Part shown: in pieces, positions 8,606 through 18,650 of the stretch
Position numbering within the stretch: position 1 is the first letter of the stretch
Layout of the letters: each line of letters begins with the position of its first letter
Origin: Aeoliella straminimaris
GTDB lineage: Bacteria > Planctomycetota > Planctomycetia > Pirellulales > Lacipirellulaceae
Direction: 5' to 3'
Assembly: GCF_024054565.1 (NCBI RefSeq)
Contig: NZ_JAMXLR010000036.1
Location: forward strand, 310,001-374,000
Length of the DNA stretch: 64,000 bases
Program-made: the position numbers and the translations under genes
The notes under the pieces: model-generated
Database searches by the model: none
Seen by the model: the letters and a program-made list of their open reading frames with translations, nothing else
What the model was told of the DNA's origin: nothing

Positions 8606-10546
8606 CTAGCGGTGGCGTTGGCGTAGGAGCCCAAGCGTCAAGCTTAGACCGGCGATCAGGATGACTGCCGATGGTTCGGGAACACTCTGTGGCGACGTGC
8701 TGCTCACGGCACTTGAATCACCAAAATGATCCTTCCACAAATCGTAGTCAGCGGAAGTCACTGTCATCCCGCCCGCACCGTTGCCGTTCAGCGCAGTGGA
8801 ATCGCCACCGAGGTTGTTTCGCCATACCACATAGTCGGCGATGTCTACGGTGCCATCGCCGTTGAAATCACCCGGCAGGCCGCCGGATACGTAAACAACG
8901 GCCGCGTCGATGAAAACGCCTCCAGCGGTGCGGTAGCGGAAGTAAAGGTCTTCCGTTCCGCCTGCGAACAAGGATCCCAGGCTTACCGAACTGGCAGTGC
9001 CCATGGTGGTAGCACCGTCGAGGTAGGACTCCGCAACGACGGTACTGTCAAGCCCGCCGAACTTCTCCCAACCATCTCCGCTACCTGAACCTGAGGGGAA
9101 ATTGCCCGGATTACCGTCGGGATCTTCCAAGCTATTCCATCCAGAAGCTGAGAGATCCAACGATCCCGAAGCGCTGGTGACCTTATAGAAGTCGAGATCA
9201 ACGTCGAACGGAGCATCATTCTTTATAAAGACTTCGCCGGTACTGGAATTGACCTCTAACGAAAGTTCGTAGGGGCCGGGAATGACATCTCCAGTAACAT
9301 CGAATTCAGTCACACTGATGAAGTTCTGAGCGCCGCTCGCTGCAGCATTGCCATCGACACCACCGACGGCGATGCCCCAGCCAGTTCGAGCCGCTTCTGG
9401 AAAACTGGATAGATCAAAAGAGATGGTGCCACCATCGCCGGGCGTTACCAAAGAATCAAAAACATGACCGGTGCCCTCAGTTGCCCCAACCAACTCGAAC
9501 CAGTTATCAGGATCGTCTTCGGGTGCAGTGGTGTTGGTGTCGATTGGGTTTTTAAGAACGAAGACTCGGGGTTGAGAATCCCAATCACCGCCATCGCCAA
9601 ACTGAGTAGCAAGCTCAACGGTGACCGAATCGAAACGGTTCAACGTGTTGTACTGGTATCCGACGAAGTCCGTAATTGCACCCGCACCGTCCGCCTGGAA
9701 GGTGTCGTATCCGTCTTGTGAGGAGTTGTGCAAGATTACATCGTTGTCGATACTCTTGAAGGTTCCCCCACGGCTATCCAGCCAATCCACGATACCTTCT
9801 GCGCCAGGGGAATGATAAGCATTGGAGACCACGTTTACGGGATCGAGCACAGTGGGGGTCAACTTCACTGGAATTGGAGCAGCTTCACCTTCAGCGAAGA
9901 CTTCGGTGAGGGAAATGAAGTTCCACGCGTTGTCACTCGACCGATGATTGCCGTCGACGCCTCCTACGGCCCAGCCCCAACCTACTCGATCGGCTTCTGG
10001 CACGGAGGTGAGATCGAAACGAATCGTTCCACCAGCGCCCGGGGTGACAATAGGATTGAATGAGTGCCCTGTCGTTTCCGTGGCGCCAGCAATTTCTACC
10101 CACGCAGGTGACAGGTTGGGTTCAACGTTTTCTCCCACGAGCAATGGATTCTTCAGGATGTAGACGCTGGGCGCCGACTCCCAATCGCCACCATCACCGA
10201 ACTGCAAGCCCAACTCGACTGTGATGGAGTCAAAGCGGTTTGTCGAGTCGTACTGCAGCCCAACAAAATCGAGCGACAGGCCATCTTCGTCACTATTCCA
10301 GGTGTCGTAGTTATCCACTTGTCCAACATGGTCCACCACCCCATTTGTGAGGATGTTAAAACCATTGGCGCGGCTATTAGCCACACCGCCTCCATTCAGA
10401 CTGGCGGAGTTGATGTTATTGTAGAACAGGTTGCTTGGTGTGAGGATCTGGGCTTGGCAGTTCGGAACGACAAGCTTGCCGAAACAAACCGACAACAAAG
10501 CAGCTAGCACTACAGATGTATGTCGCGTAGCAATCTGCGAAATCAT
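8606..10546 (-). CDS. PEP-CTERM exported protein with two tandem paralogous modules and a dockerin
   Basis: The 646-residue product has a signal peptide followed by two related modules of about 200 residues, roughly 20-220 and 225-420. Each module contains an NRFDS(I/V)TVEL strand, a QFGDGGDW motif, and a GWG-AVGGVDGN stretch ending in NFIS(L/V)TE. The fold is probably a beta-sandwich of the discoidin-like kind, but I cannot name a family. Dockerin-like repeats (DFNGDGTVDIADYV) and a PEP-CTERM signal (VPEPSAVILIAG, then RQRHR) complete it. The start at 10546 is preferred over 10564 because a GGAG lies upstream of it and the paralogous gene next door has the same arrangement. It is the longer sibling of the gene at 10676-12037. 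Confidence 0.85.
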   Translation of the reverse strand: MISQIATRHTSVVLAALLSVCFGKLVVPNCQAQILTPSNLFYNNINSASLNGGGVANSRANGFNILTNGVVDHVGQVDNYDTWNSDEDGLSLDFVGLQYDSTNRFDSITVELGLQFGDGGDWESAPSVYILKNPLLVGENVEPNLSPAWVEIAGATETTGHSFNPIVTPGAGGTIRFDLTSVPEADRVGWGWAVGGVDGNHRSSDNAWNFISLTEVFAEGEAAPIPVKLTPTVLDPVNVVSNAYHSPGAEGIVDWLDSRGGTFKSIDNDVILHNSSQDGYDTFQADGAGAITDFVGYQYNTLNRFDSVTVELATQFGDGGDWDSQPRVFVLKNPIDTNTTAPEDDPDNWFELVGATEGTGHVFDSLVTPGDGGTISFDLSSFPEAARTGWGIAVGGVDGNAAASGAQNFISVTEFDVTGDVIPGPYELSLEVNSSTGEVFIKNDAPFDVDLDFYKVTSASGSLDLSASGWNSLEDPDGNPGNFPSGSGSGDGWEKFGGLDSTVVAESYLDGATTMGTASSVSLGSLFAGGTEDLYFRYRTAGGVFIDAAVVYVSGGLPGDFNGDGTVDIADYVVWRNNLGGDSTALNGNGAGGMTVTSADYDLWKDHFGDSSAVSSTSPQSVPEPSAVILIAGLSLTLGLLRQRHR

Positions 10547-10675
10547 CGTGTTTTTCTCCGTCATTGGGAGGGGCGATCTATCAAGTTGCGGCTACAGAAG
10601 GGAAAGCATTTCACACCACTAGCAGCAGTATTGGTTGTCACTGGTGTAGGCCACGGTGGCCGAGTGTTCGCCCAG

Positions 10676-12037
10676 TTAGCCTGCGGGTGACTCTTGGGAG
10701 CGATGTCGCTTCAGGGTGGCTGTGCCTATCGCTGCGAGACCACACAGAAGCAATGTTGTCGTGTTGGGTTCGGGGACCACCGCACCTGTAACGTCGAATT
10801 CAGTAACGCTGATGAAATTACGCGTGCCGTTAGGGCCAGAGTTGCCGTCTACCCCACCGACCGCTATGCCCCAGCCCATTCGCGCGTCTGCAGGAAAACC
10901 AGTCAAATCGAAGGAGATGGTGCCACCCTCGCCTTCAGAAACCATGGAACTGAAAACGTGACCTGTACCCTCGGTAACGCCCACCAATTCGAACCAGTTC
11001 TCGGGATCATCCTCGGGAGCCGTGGAACCCGTGTCGACAGGGTTCTTCAAGACGAAAACGCGAGGCTGGGAATCCCAGTCACCACCATCGACAAACTGAG
11101 TCGCCATTTCGACGGTCACCGAGTCGAACCGATTTAGGGTGTTGTACTGGAAACCGACAAAATCTGTTACTTCGCCAGGATCACCATCGTCACAGCAAGT
11201 GTCAAAGCCGTCCTGCGAAGAGTCGTGCAAGATGACATCGTTGTCGATGCCCTTGAATGCGCCGCCGCGATCGTAGAGCCAATTCACAACGCCATCCGTA
11301 CCTGGTGAACTGTATGAGTTGGAAACAATGTTGACAGGATCGAGAACCGTGGGGGTTACTACCTCCGGAGCGGGTGCTGCTTCTCCGTCGGCGTAGACTT
11401 CGGTGAGGGAAATGAAGTTCCACGCGTTGTCACTCGACCGGTGATTGCCATCGACACCTCCCACGGCCCAACCCCAACCAATGCGATCTGCTTCAGGGAT
11501 CGAGGTCAGATCGAAGTTAATCGTTCCCCCATCCCCTGGAACGACAATAGGATCAAACACGTGGCCAGTCGTCTCCACGGCGCCAGTCACTTGCACCCAA
11601 GCCGGGGACAAATTGGGTTCCACGCTCTCGCCCACCAGTAATGGATTCTTGAGAATGTAGATATTGGGTTCTGACTCCCAGTCGCCACCATCGCCAAACT
11701 GCAGGCCCAGCTCAACCGTGATGGAGTCAAAGCGATTAGCGTCTTCATACTGCAAGCCAACAAAATCGAGCGACAGACCGTCTTCGTCGCTGTTCCAGGT
11801 GTCGTAGTTGTCATCCTGACCAGAGTGATCTACCACCTCGTTAGTAAGGATTGTGAACGCGTTTGCGCGGGTGTTGTCGACAAGCGCTCCGTCCAGGCTA
11901 GCGGAGTTAATGTGGTTGTAAAACAAGTTGTTTGGAGTCAGGAGCACAGCTCGGCAATGTGAGTCAATGAGGCTGCTGGCGCAAAACAGGAACAATGCGG
12001 ATAGAACAGCACGTCGCACAGTTGTTCGCGGAATCAT
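10676..12037 (-). CDS. PEP-CTERM exported protein, paralog of the neighbouring downstream gene
   Basis: This 453-residue protein repeats the two-module architecture of the gene at 8606-10546, with strong identity (for example NYDTWNSDEDGLSLDFVGLQY in near-identical form). It goes directly from the second module to the PEP-CTERM signal (VPEPNTTTLLLCGLA, then KRHRSQ), without a dockerin region. The start was placed at 12037 because GGAGACCAACACC lies immediately upstream, matching the GGAG-spacer-ATG arrangement of the paralog. The upstream leaders are also similar, which points to tandem gene duplication. It is probably an exported surface protein of unknown ligand. Confidence 0.85.
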   Translation of the reverse strand: MIPRTTVRRAVLSALFLFCASSLIDSHCRAVLLTPNNLFYNHINSASLDGALVDNTRANAFTILTNEVVDHSGQDDNYDTWNSDEDGLSLDFVGLQYEDANRFDSITVELGLQFGDGGDWESEPNIYILKNPLLVGESVEPNLSPAWVQVTGAVETTGHVFDPIVVPGDGGTINFDLTSIPEADRIGWGWAVGGVDGNHRSSDNAWNFISLTEVYADGEAAPAPEVVTPTVLDPVNIVSNSYSSPGTDGVVNWLYDRGGAFKGIDNDVILHDSSQDGFDTCCDDGDPGEVTDFVGFQYNTLNRFDSVTVEMATQFVDGGDWDSQPRVFVLKNPVDTGSTAPEDDPENWFELVGVTEGTGHVFSSMVSEGEGGTISFDLTGFPADARMGWGIAVGGVDGNSGPNGTRNFISVTEFDVTGAVVPEPNTTTLLLCGLAAIGTATLKRHRSQESPAG

Positions 12038-12108
12038 GGTGTTGGTCTCCATCATTAGCAAAGGGGCGGTTTCTCAAGTTGCTTTGGAAGTCGGGGGAGC
12101 AGTCGACA

Positions 12109-13563
12109 CTATTGCATTGCTGGGTTTGACCGGTAATTTCGTCGAAAGGCAACCGCACCCATCAACAGCCCACATACCAGTGTCGGGATAGTGGACGGTT
12201 CGGGTACGCCGAGGCCGGCAACCATCGAATCGAAGGCACCCAGGCCAGCTGCTGCGTCGTAAAGAAGCTTGAAGTCAGCAAAATCAAATTCATCCACTAC
12301 CCCGTCGGTGGTCACATCCCCCAGCCCATACCGCTCCGCGGGCGAAAGCAGGGAGAAATCGCTATTAAACGCATCGCGGACGATAGGCCAGTCGAGTTCG
12401 TTGATGACCCCGTCGGCATTCAGGTCACCCGCCTGCAATGGATTGTCTGCGATGCCGTCGTAGGTCACGTCCATTCTTCGCCGGCGACCGTCGGCCAGAA
12501 TCACTTCGGCGAAAATGTCGCCTTGAAGCGGATTTTGAAACCAGATGTTACCGAGGCTGAGTTCAAGATTGGCGCCTAGGCTGGCGCCAGAACCACTGCC
12601 GGTAAGAATTTGCTCACACAGGAGAGTTGTCGATTCTGTACCTGGAAGTTCAGTCCAGTCGTTCACCGTGTCGATCTGACTGGGGCCGGCATTGCCAGCG
12701 TCGTAGTTGTCATCGACTGTAGTCCAGGACGATTCGTCCAGAGCACCGGCGGCGCTGTCGGAGGTGATGCTATAGCCAGCGATTTCCAGCGGCGTTCCCG
12801 AGCCCGTTTTAATCGTCATCTCACCAGTGGCAGTCGTAATGTCGAGGGTTGGGAAAACCTGTCCGGAGTCTTGAAACACCCGGAACTCCGTGTAGGCCGT
12901 AAAACCGTTGCCGTCAGCGGTTCCTCCTGCGTCGCCGATCACGCGGATACCCAAAATGCTGTTCTGGGTGGGGAAGGAAAAAGTTGTCATGGGGCCAATC
13001 GTGGCAGTGGCGAAGCCGGTACCACGAGCAACCCCAGTGTGGCTAGACACGTAGTCATCCGCGTTGGTGGTGATGGTTGTCCAGGTAGATCCATTGGTGG
13101 TCACTTGCACTGCGGGAGCAGCCAGGTCGGCCGCCTCCAGTGCAACGCCCGCCCCGTTCTCTCCTGGGCCAAACCAACCACCATCTAAGGCAATGTAGTG
13201 TTGGAACTGCAGCGAGTTGATGTTGCTTTGGGGAGTATCCCAGAGGATACCGACGTAGTCGTTGACGAAGTCCGGCTCGTCGGGCACTTGTGTTCTGTAG
13301 TCATCGACACCATCGTCGGTGCCGATGTTGAAGGCAAACTCTTCGGGATAATAGAAGATATCGTTGTTCACCTCGACAATCTGGCCAGAGTTGGCGTTCG
13401 CGTTATAAACGTCGCCCGTGCCATCAAGTGAATCGGAGAGGCCCATGATGGCCAATCCGTCCGGTGCGATATTGAAAGGTTCAGCGCTAGAGATATTTCC
13501 CAAAAGGACGGGCAGAATCAGGACGGCAGAGGGCAAGAAGCGCAACTTGCGGTGTGAGTACAT
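12109..13563 (-). CDS. PEP-CTERM exported protein with dockerin-like repeats
   Basis: The 484-residue protein starts with a signal peptide (LPSAVLILPVLLGNISSA). A beta-rich domain contains VNDYVGILWDTP, LDGGWFG and ILGIRVIGDAGG. These resemble, at a distance, the modules of the two neighbouring paralogs, so all three may share one sandwich fold. Two calcium-loop repeats (DLNADGVINELDW and DVTTDGVVDEFDF) are dockerin-like. The end reads GVPEPST, a hydrophobic stretch, then RRNYRSN, a normal PEP-CTERM sorting signal. It is the first gene of the minus-strand run of exported proteins and lies about 490 bases from the divergent AraC-type regulator. Confidence 0.84.
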   Translation of the reverse strand: MYSHRKLRFLPSAVLILPVLLGNISSAEPFNIAPDGLAIMGLSDSLDGTGDVYNANANSGQIVEVNNDIFYYPEEFAFNIGTDDGVDDYRTQVPDEPDFVNDYVGILWDTPQSNINSLQFQHYIALDGGWFGPGENGAGVALEAADLAAPAVQVTTNGSTWTTITTNADDYVSSHTGVARGTGFATATIGPMTTFSFPTQNSILGIRVIGDAGGTADGNGFTAYTEFRVFQDSGQVFPTLDITTATGEMTIKTGSGTPLEIAGYSITSDSAAGALDESSWTTVDDNYDAGNAGPSQIDTVNDWTELPGTESTTLLCEQILTGSGSGASLGANLELSLGNIWFQNPLQGDIFAEVILADGRRRRMDVTYDGIADNPLQAGDLNADGVINELDWPIVRDAFNSDFSLLSPAERYGLGDVTTDGVVDEFDFADFKLLYDAAAGLGAFDSMVAGLGVPEPSTIPTLVCGLLMGAVAFRRNYRSNPAMQ

Positions 13564-14053
13564 GTGCTTACCTTCAATTCATACGAAAGATCAGAAGTAG
13601 CAGGCAATGGCGCAGCCTTACCCGTCGTCTCTTTGGTTCAAGCGATTTACAGGGCACAGCGCAGGAAAATAGGTCTGCGAAAATCTGATAACAAGTTGAT
13701 CAACGCCAGGAAAAACTACTCAAACAGCCACGAAAGTCTTTTGAATCAACCACCTGATCATTGAAGCAATATAGAAAAGCCAAATGGCTAACGAGGGAAT
13801 GGGGAGCTGAGTGAGTCCTCGTTGAATCATTAAGTCTAACACTACATTTAACCCATTAACGACGATGACTGCCCCATCGTCCATGGAATATTTTGGAATG
13901 CATATGGAATATCTATCAGCACGAGAGGGGCAAGATAATCCAGGTGGTTATTGCGCAGGCGCGATCATTCCCTGTGTCTCGCAAGTTTGGACCACCAGCA
14001 CCGTCGACCGAGTTGTGCTTGATTTCTCATAGCGCCGGGAATATTTTACCTTT
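13564..14053. other. Intergenic region between divergent genes
   Basis: About 490 bases separate the PEP-CTERM gene cluster (minus) from the AraC-type regulator (plus). The stretch is AT-richer than its surroundings and must hold the promoters for both directions. I see no convincing operator, RNA gene or conserved ORF in it. Confidence 0.5.
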
Positions 14054-14944
14054 ATGAAAGATGGGCGCACCATTTCCGCTGGGCAGTCTTTTCCCATTGC
14101 TCGCGCTGTTGGGGAGTCGCGGTACTGTTTCCCCTCTTCGAAAGAAACGAGCAGCAATACCAAAGGCGTTCGGCTGTTGTGCGCCGGGTGGGAGAAATGC
14201 CTGCCGGGCTATCACGTCGAGCGAACGGAGTTCCAATGCAACCTGATGGAATTGGTTGTCGAGGGGCAAGGCACCATCCGTATCCAGGGCAAGAGTCACG
14301 AAATATTTCCTGGAGTCGTGTTTTGCTACGGCATGGATTCTCCACACGAGATGTGGGCATCTGTCGAGAATCCAATGACCAAGTACTTCGCGGCTTTTGA
14401 ATTACACAACTCGCTGGATACGATTGCAGACTTCAACATTTCAAAGGACATACGTTGGACGCGAGATCTTTCTACCATGCGGGTTCTCTTCGACGAGTTG
14501 ATTCGAGAGGGGCAGCAGGACGGCGATCTGCACCAGCACATTACCGCGGCTTATCTGAATTTGATTCTGCTCAAGGCTGCCGAAGCCTTGCCGGACGACA
14601 GGATTCCTCGACGCAGCGAAGGCAAAGGTCGCGATGTCTTCGAGCGAGCGCTCTTGTGTATCGAGACTGGCTTTTGCGATATAACTTCGTTAGACGAACT
14701 CGGCGCCAAGGTTGGCGTGGACGCAAACTACATTTGTCGAGTATTCAAGCGGTTCGGAAAAGAAACGCCAATTCAGTGTTTATCGCGGCACAAACTCAAC
14801 TACGCTGCAGAGCTTCTTTTGAGTCAGTCGATGTCGATCGCCGAAATCGCTGGTGTGGTTGGGTATGCAGACCAGTTTTACTTTTCGAAGGTCTTCAAGA
14901 AGCGGTTTGGAAGCTCTCCCCGAGACTTTCGAACCAACGGATAG
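14054..14944 (+). CDS. AraC-family transcriptional regulator
   Basis: The 296-residue protein has an N-terminal beta-barrel-like sensing region with a ...HEIFPGVVFCYGMDSPHEMW segment typical of AraC-type cupin domains. A C-terminal AraC/XylS helix-turn-helix domain covers about residues 195-293. Its second helix-turn-helix carries the family signature (IAEIAGVVGYADQFYFSKVFKKRFGSSP, given in part), matching the canonical IA..VGF.....F...FKK..G.SP pattern. Members usually bind a small molecule, often a sugar, and activate nearby genes. It is divergent from the exported-protein cluster, which may be its target, but no binding site was identified. Confidence 0.9.
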   Translation: MKDGRTISAGQSFPIARAVGESRYCFPSSKETSSNTKGVRLLCAGWEKCLPGYHVERTEFQCNLMELVVEGQGTIRIQGKSHEIFPGVVFCYGMDSPHEMWASVENPMTKYFAAFELHNSLDTIADFNISKDIRWTRDLSTMRVLFDELIREGQQDGDLHQHITAAYLNLILLKAAEALPDDRIPRRSEGKGRDVFERALLCIETGFCDITSLDELGAKVGVDANYICRVFKRFGKETPIQCLSRHKLNYAAELLLSQSMSIAEIAGVVGYADQFYFSKVFKKRFGSSPRDFRTNG

Positions 14945-15560
14945 GTACGGCGAGTCTTCGGTAGGGACACTAGTCGTTCAGCTACACACGGAAGCAAGTC
15001 GGAGCTGGCTGCTTTCAGCGACAACTTATTAGCGTAGGGAACTCGCACGCACTATTCATGGCTGAGCCAGAATCGTATCCATCTGTTCCATGTCGTCGGT
15101 ATCTGGAACCTTGCTTTCCCAACAGTCCTCTCCCACCCAGCCGTTAGTACACCAACGGTCCCGGTGCGACAATAGAGTTGAGAGGAACTCAAGTGACCGG
15201 CCCTGGGCCATCCTCAGCATGCTCATCTGGATGCTATCTTGTCCAATTGAAAAAGACGAAGGGGCACGCAACTCTGCCGTAAAGTCTGTAAATGGCAGCT
15301 GAGAATCAGAGCGCCAGTTGCCGATTAGATTAGGATCCTCCACTAACATCGTGGTGTCGAGAAGGTTACTTCTTCGGAATGGGGCGAGCTAGTATTAGCC
15401 CCCTCCAACGCTCAGCGTAGCAGGCTCTCCTGTGCCGGGAGAAAAGGCCGGGTTGACAGCCCCGCTTAAATCTGCACCATTTGGTGTAGGTTTGATTCGG
15501 TGTCGAGCCGATACCTCGTGTATGCCCTTTTGTTTCCGACTTCGTGGAGGGTTCTTAGTC
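14945..15560. other. Intergenic region upstream of the NO reductase gene
   Basis: About 615 bases between the AraC regulator and the NO reductase gene. A 97-codon minus-strand frame (15056-15349) exists but shows no recognisable domain and has no clear ribosome-binding site. Near 15475-15486 is a short inverted repeat, CACCA-TT-TGGTG, about 75 bases before the NO reductase start. It could be an operator but is short enough to arise by chance. A GGAGG at 15546-15550 serves the NO reductase start. Confidence 0.4.
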
Positions 15561-17861
15561 ATGCGACGCTTGTGGCTCGGTTTCGCGGCGGTGTTGACCG
15601 TGTCGTTCTTGATCCTGGGATGGATCGGCACCCGGATCTATCAAGAAATGCCCCCCATTCCTGATAAGTTCATCACGACCGAAGGCGTCACGTTGATCGA
15701 CAGTGGTGAGGTCGGCGAGGGACAAAATGTCTGGCAGTCACTCGGCGGCATGCAGGTCGGCTCTATCTGGGGGCACGGCAGCTATGTTGCACCTGACTGG
15801 ACGGCAGACTGGCTACACCGTGAAGCACGATTCATCCTGGAGAAATGGGCGGAGGAAGACTTCGGCCAATCGTTCGACTCGCTCGATGAAGAGTACCAGG
15901 CTCAACTCACTGGCCGGCTCGAGGGCTTGATGCGAGAGAACACTTTTGACGCCAGTAGCGGCGTAGTGACGATCGATCCGGTCCGCGCAGAGGCATTCGA
16001 AGCCAATGTGAAGCACCTGGGAACAGTCTTCATCGATGGCAACGCGGACTACGCCATCCCCGCGGGAGCCATCTCGAGCGAGGAGCGGCTTCGTAAGTTC
16101 TCCGCGTTCGTCTTTTGGACCTCTTGGGCCGCGAGCACAACTCGTCCTGGCGATATTGCCAGCTACACCAACAATTGGCCGCATGAACCTCTAGTCGGCA
16201 ACCGCCCTACTGGCGACAACGTCGTCTGGACCGGGGTAAGCGTGATCATGTTGCTGGCAGGCATCTCGGGAATGGCCTGGTGGTACGCCTCGCGTCGTGA
16301 GGACGAGGAAAAGCCAACCGAAATAGCTGCTTCTGATCCCCTCGCACGGTGGCAAGCAACACCATCCCAGAAGGCCACGATCAAATATTTTTGGACGGTC
16401 GCCGCGCTAATCTTTGCCCAGATGGGGCTGGGGATCATCACCGCTCATTACGGTGTGGAGGGCGAAGGATTCTATGGATTTCCGCTCGCGGAGTACCTGC
16501 CCTATAGCGTATCAAGAACCTGGCACGTGCAGATCGGGCTGTTTTGGATTGCCACAGCATGGCTGGCTGCAGGATTGTTTATCGGTCCCTTGGTAAGCAA
16601 CTTCGAGCCCAAGTTTCAGCGACTCGGTGTCAATGTATTGTTCGCAGCATTGCTGCTGGTCGTGGTTGGTTCGCTGGCCGGCGAATGGTTGAGCATCAAG
16701 AACTTCATGACGGACCGAGTCTCCTTTTTCTTCGGGCATCAGGGGTACGAATACGTCGACCTAGGGCGGTTTTGGCAGATTTTGTTAATGGTTGGACTTG
16801 CGCTTTGGCTCGTCCTGATGCTACGCGTGCTCTGGCCAGCCCTGCGGGGCTTGAATGAACCAGAGCAGAGTCTGGGGGAAGCCAATTCTCAGCGGCAGTT
16901 GGTCACGCTGCTGGCGGTCGCGACGGGCGCGATTGCCCTGTTCTACGGCGCCGGCCTGACCTGGGGTCAGCATTCCCACCTGACGATGGTGGAGTACTGG
17001 CGTTGGTGGGTGGTCCACCTTTGGGTAGAAGGCTTCTTCGAGGTCTTTGCGACCACGGTGATCGCATTCGTGTTCATGCGACTAAACCTGGTGAGGCCTG
17101 GTCTGGCGGCGGCCGCCGCCCTGCTGTCGGCGACCATTTTTCTCGCCGGCGGTATCATTGGCACCTGTCACCACCTCTATTTTTCCGGCACACCGACGGT
17201 GGCTCTAGCTTGGGGGTCGGTCTTCAGTGCTCTAGAAGTCGTCCCGCTTACGTTAATCGGCTTCGACGCCACCGAAGACCTGCGGCGCAGTAAGGCGTCG
17301 CCTTGGGTGCAACGCTACAAGTGGCCCATCTACTTCTTCGTGGCCGTGGCGTTCTGGAACATGGTGGGTGCCGGCTTGTTTGGCTTTATGATCAATCCGC
17401 CGATCGCCCTCTACTACATGCAAGGACTCAATACTACCCCACTACACGGACACGCGGCGTTGTTCGGTGTCTACGGCATGCTGGGTATTGGCTTGATGCT
17501 GATGTGTTTGCGGGTGCTCATTCCGGCGCGACCTTGGAAGGATGGAATGCTGCGATTGGGATTCTGGGGCATGAACATTGGATTGATGGCGATGTGCGTG
17601 CTGAGCCTATTGCCAGTCGGCCTGCTGCAGACCAACGCCTCCGTCCAGAATGGCTACTGGTATGCTCGCAGCAGCGAGTTCATGCAGACCGACTTGATGC
17701 AGACATTGCGTTGGATGCGCGTGCCCGGCGACACGATCTTTTTCCTCGGTGCAGTGGCGTTGGTGTGGTTCATCCTTGGCCTCAAGACAGGTCACTCGTT
17801 CGCCGGCGACGACGATGGATTCGACACTCTGCCGGAACCGAATCCAGGCGAAGACACCTAG
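15561..17861 (+). CDS. norB: Quinol-dependent nitric oxide reductase (qNOR)
   Basis: The 766-residue membrane protein reduces two NO to N2O using quinol. The length fits single-subunit qNOR, which fuses a cytochrome c-like N-terminal extension to the NorB core. The N-terminal helix is followed by a periplasmic domain starting GEVGEGQNVWQSLGG. The heme-copper-type core shows WHVQIGLFW (heme ligand His), VVHLWVEGFFEVF (His plus Glu near the FeB site), TCHHLYFSGTP (paired His) and HGHAALFGVYG (heme ligands). The start at ATG 15561 is backed by GGAGG 10 bases upstream; an in-frame extension to 15432 would add residues ahead of the first membrane helix. The next gene, 35 bases downstream, is a Ric-type repair protein, and a DGC protein and an Rrf2 regulator follow, so the set looks like a NO-detoxification or denitrification module. 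Confidence 0.93.
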   Translation: MRRLWLGFAAVLTVSFLILGWIGTRIYQEMPPIPDKFITTEGVTLIDSGEVGEGQNVWQSLGGMQVGSIWGHGSYVAPDWTADWLHREARFILEKWAEEDFGQSFDSLDEEYQAQLTGRLEGLMRENTFDASSGVVTIDPVRAEAFEANVKHLGTVFIDGNADYAIPAGAISSEERLRKFSAFVFWTSWAASTTRPGDIASYTNNWPHEPLVGNRPTGDNVVWTGVSVIMLLAGISGMAWWYASRREDEEKPTEIAASDPLARWQATPSQKATIKYFWTVAALIFAQMGLGIITAHYGVEGEGFYGFPLAEYLPYSVSRTWHVQIGLFWIATAWLAAGLFIGPLVSNFEPKFQRLGVNVLFAALLLVVVGSLAGEWLSIKNFMTDRVSFFFGHQGYEYVDLGRFWQILLMVGLALWLVLMLRVLWPALRGLNEPEQSLGEANSQRQLVTLLAVATGAIALFYGAGLTWGQHSHLTMVEYWRWWVVHLWVEGFFEVFATTVIAFVFMRLNLVRPGLAAAAALLSATIFLAGGIIGTCHHLYFSGTPTVALAWGSVFSALEVVPLTLIGFDATEDLRRSKASPWVQRYKWPIYFFVAVAFWNMVGAGLFGFMINPPIALYYMQGLNTTPLHGHAALFGVYGMLGIGLMLMCLRVLIPARPWKDGMLRLGFWGMNIGLMAMCVLSLLPVGLLQTNASVQNGYWYARSSEFMQTDLMQTLRWMRVPGDTIFFLGAVALVWFILGLKTGHSFAGDDDGFDTLPEPNPGEDT

Positions 17862-17896
17862 CAGCAGATTCTACGCTAACCTATGGAGACAGTATT

Positions 17897-18610
17897 ATGA
17901 TCACGATTGATACCAACCAGACAGTGGGAGAACTAGTCCGCCAGCGTCCCCTGTATGCGCGCATTTTTGAGGAATTGAAGATTGACTATTGCTGTGGAGG
18001 CAAAGTTCCGCTGGCAGAAGCCTGCGAAAAGGGCGGGATCGACGTGGAAGCAGTGCTCGAGCAGATCAATCAGTGTGACGCAGCTGCGGAGCACACGGTG
18101 TCGATAGACCCGGACGCGCTATCGCTTACCGAATTGGCCGACCACATCGAGGCGACGCACCACGCCTATCTTCGAAAGGAACTGCCGCGATTGGACTGGA
18201 TGACCGAGAAAGTCGCGCGGGTACACGGCGAGAAGGATTCGCGGCTCAGTGTCGTGCGTGACGCATTTCTGGCCCTGAAGGCGGAACTTGAACCCCACAT
18301 GATGAAGGAGGAACGGATTTTGTTTCCTCTGGTGCGCGAATTGGAGTCGTCGAAAGAGCTGCCGGACTTTCACTGCGGCAGTATCGCGAATCCGATTCGC
18401 CAGATGGAGCACGAACACGACCAAGCCGGTAATGCGCTCACGATCTTGCGTCAGTCGACGGACGACTACACTCCCCCAGACTGGGCGTGCAACACCTACC
18501 GAGCCATGCTGGCTTCTCTCGAAGTGCTGGAGGCAGACATGCATCAGCACATTCACAAAGAGAACAATGTGCTCTTCCCGAAAACCCTGGAAATGGAGCG
18601 GGCCAAGTAG
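17897..18610 (+). CDS. ric: Iron-sulfur cluster repair protein Ric/ScdA/YtfE family
   Basis: The 237-residue protein is a di-iron protein that restores iron-sulfur clusters damaged by NO or oxidants. The N-terminal ScdA_N segment has the family CCGG motif (LKIDYCCGGKVPLAEAC). The rest is a hemerythrin-like four-helix domain with metal-ligand His and Glu residues in LADHIEATHHAYL, LEPHMMKEERILFP, MEHEHDQAG and MHQHIHKENNVLFP. Its reading frame is open far upstream inside the NO reductase gene, but the ATG at 17897 with GGAG before it is the sensible start. It is 35 bases after the NO reductase stop and probably co-transcribed with it, which fits a NO-stress role. Confidence 0.94.
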   Translation: MITIDTNQTVGELVRQRPLYARIFEELKIDYCCGGKVPLAEACEKGGIDVEAVLEQINQCDAAAEHTVSIDPDALSLTELADHIEATHHAYLRKELPRLDWMTEKVARVHGEKDSRLSVVRDAFLALKAELEPHMMKEERILFPLVRELESSKELPDFHCGSIANPIRQMEHEHDQAGNALTILRQSTDDYTPPDWACNTYRAMLASLEVLEADMHQHIHKENNVLFPKTLEMERAK

Positions 18611-18650
18611 AGGGCTCGTCGCCACACCCGATTGATGTACGGTTCGCACC

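Noticed and set aside
15056..15349. 97-codon minus-strand frame upstream of the NO reductase
   Set aside because: It shows no recognisable domain and no clear ribosome-binding site; it is kept only as part of the gap description.
17303..17896. Upstream extension of the Ric frame into the NO reductase gene
   Set aside because: It overlaps the NO reductase C-terminus. The ATG at 17897 with GGAG upstream begins the conserved ScdA_N domain.
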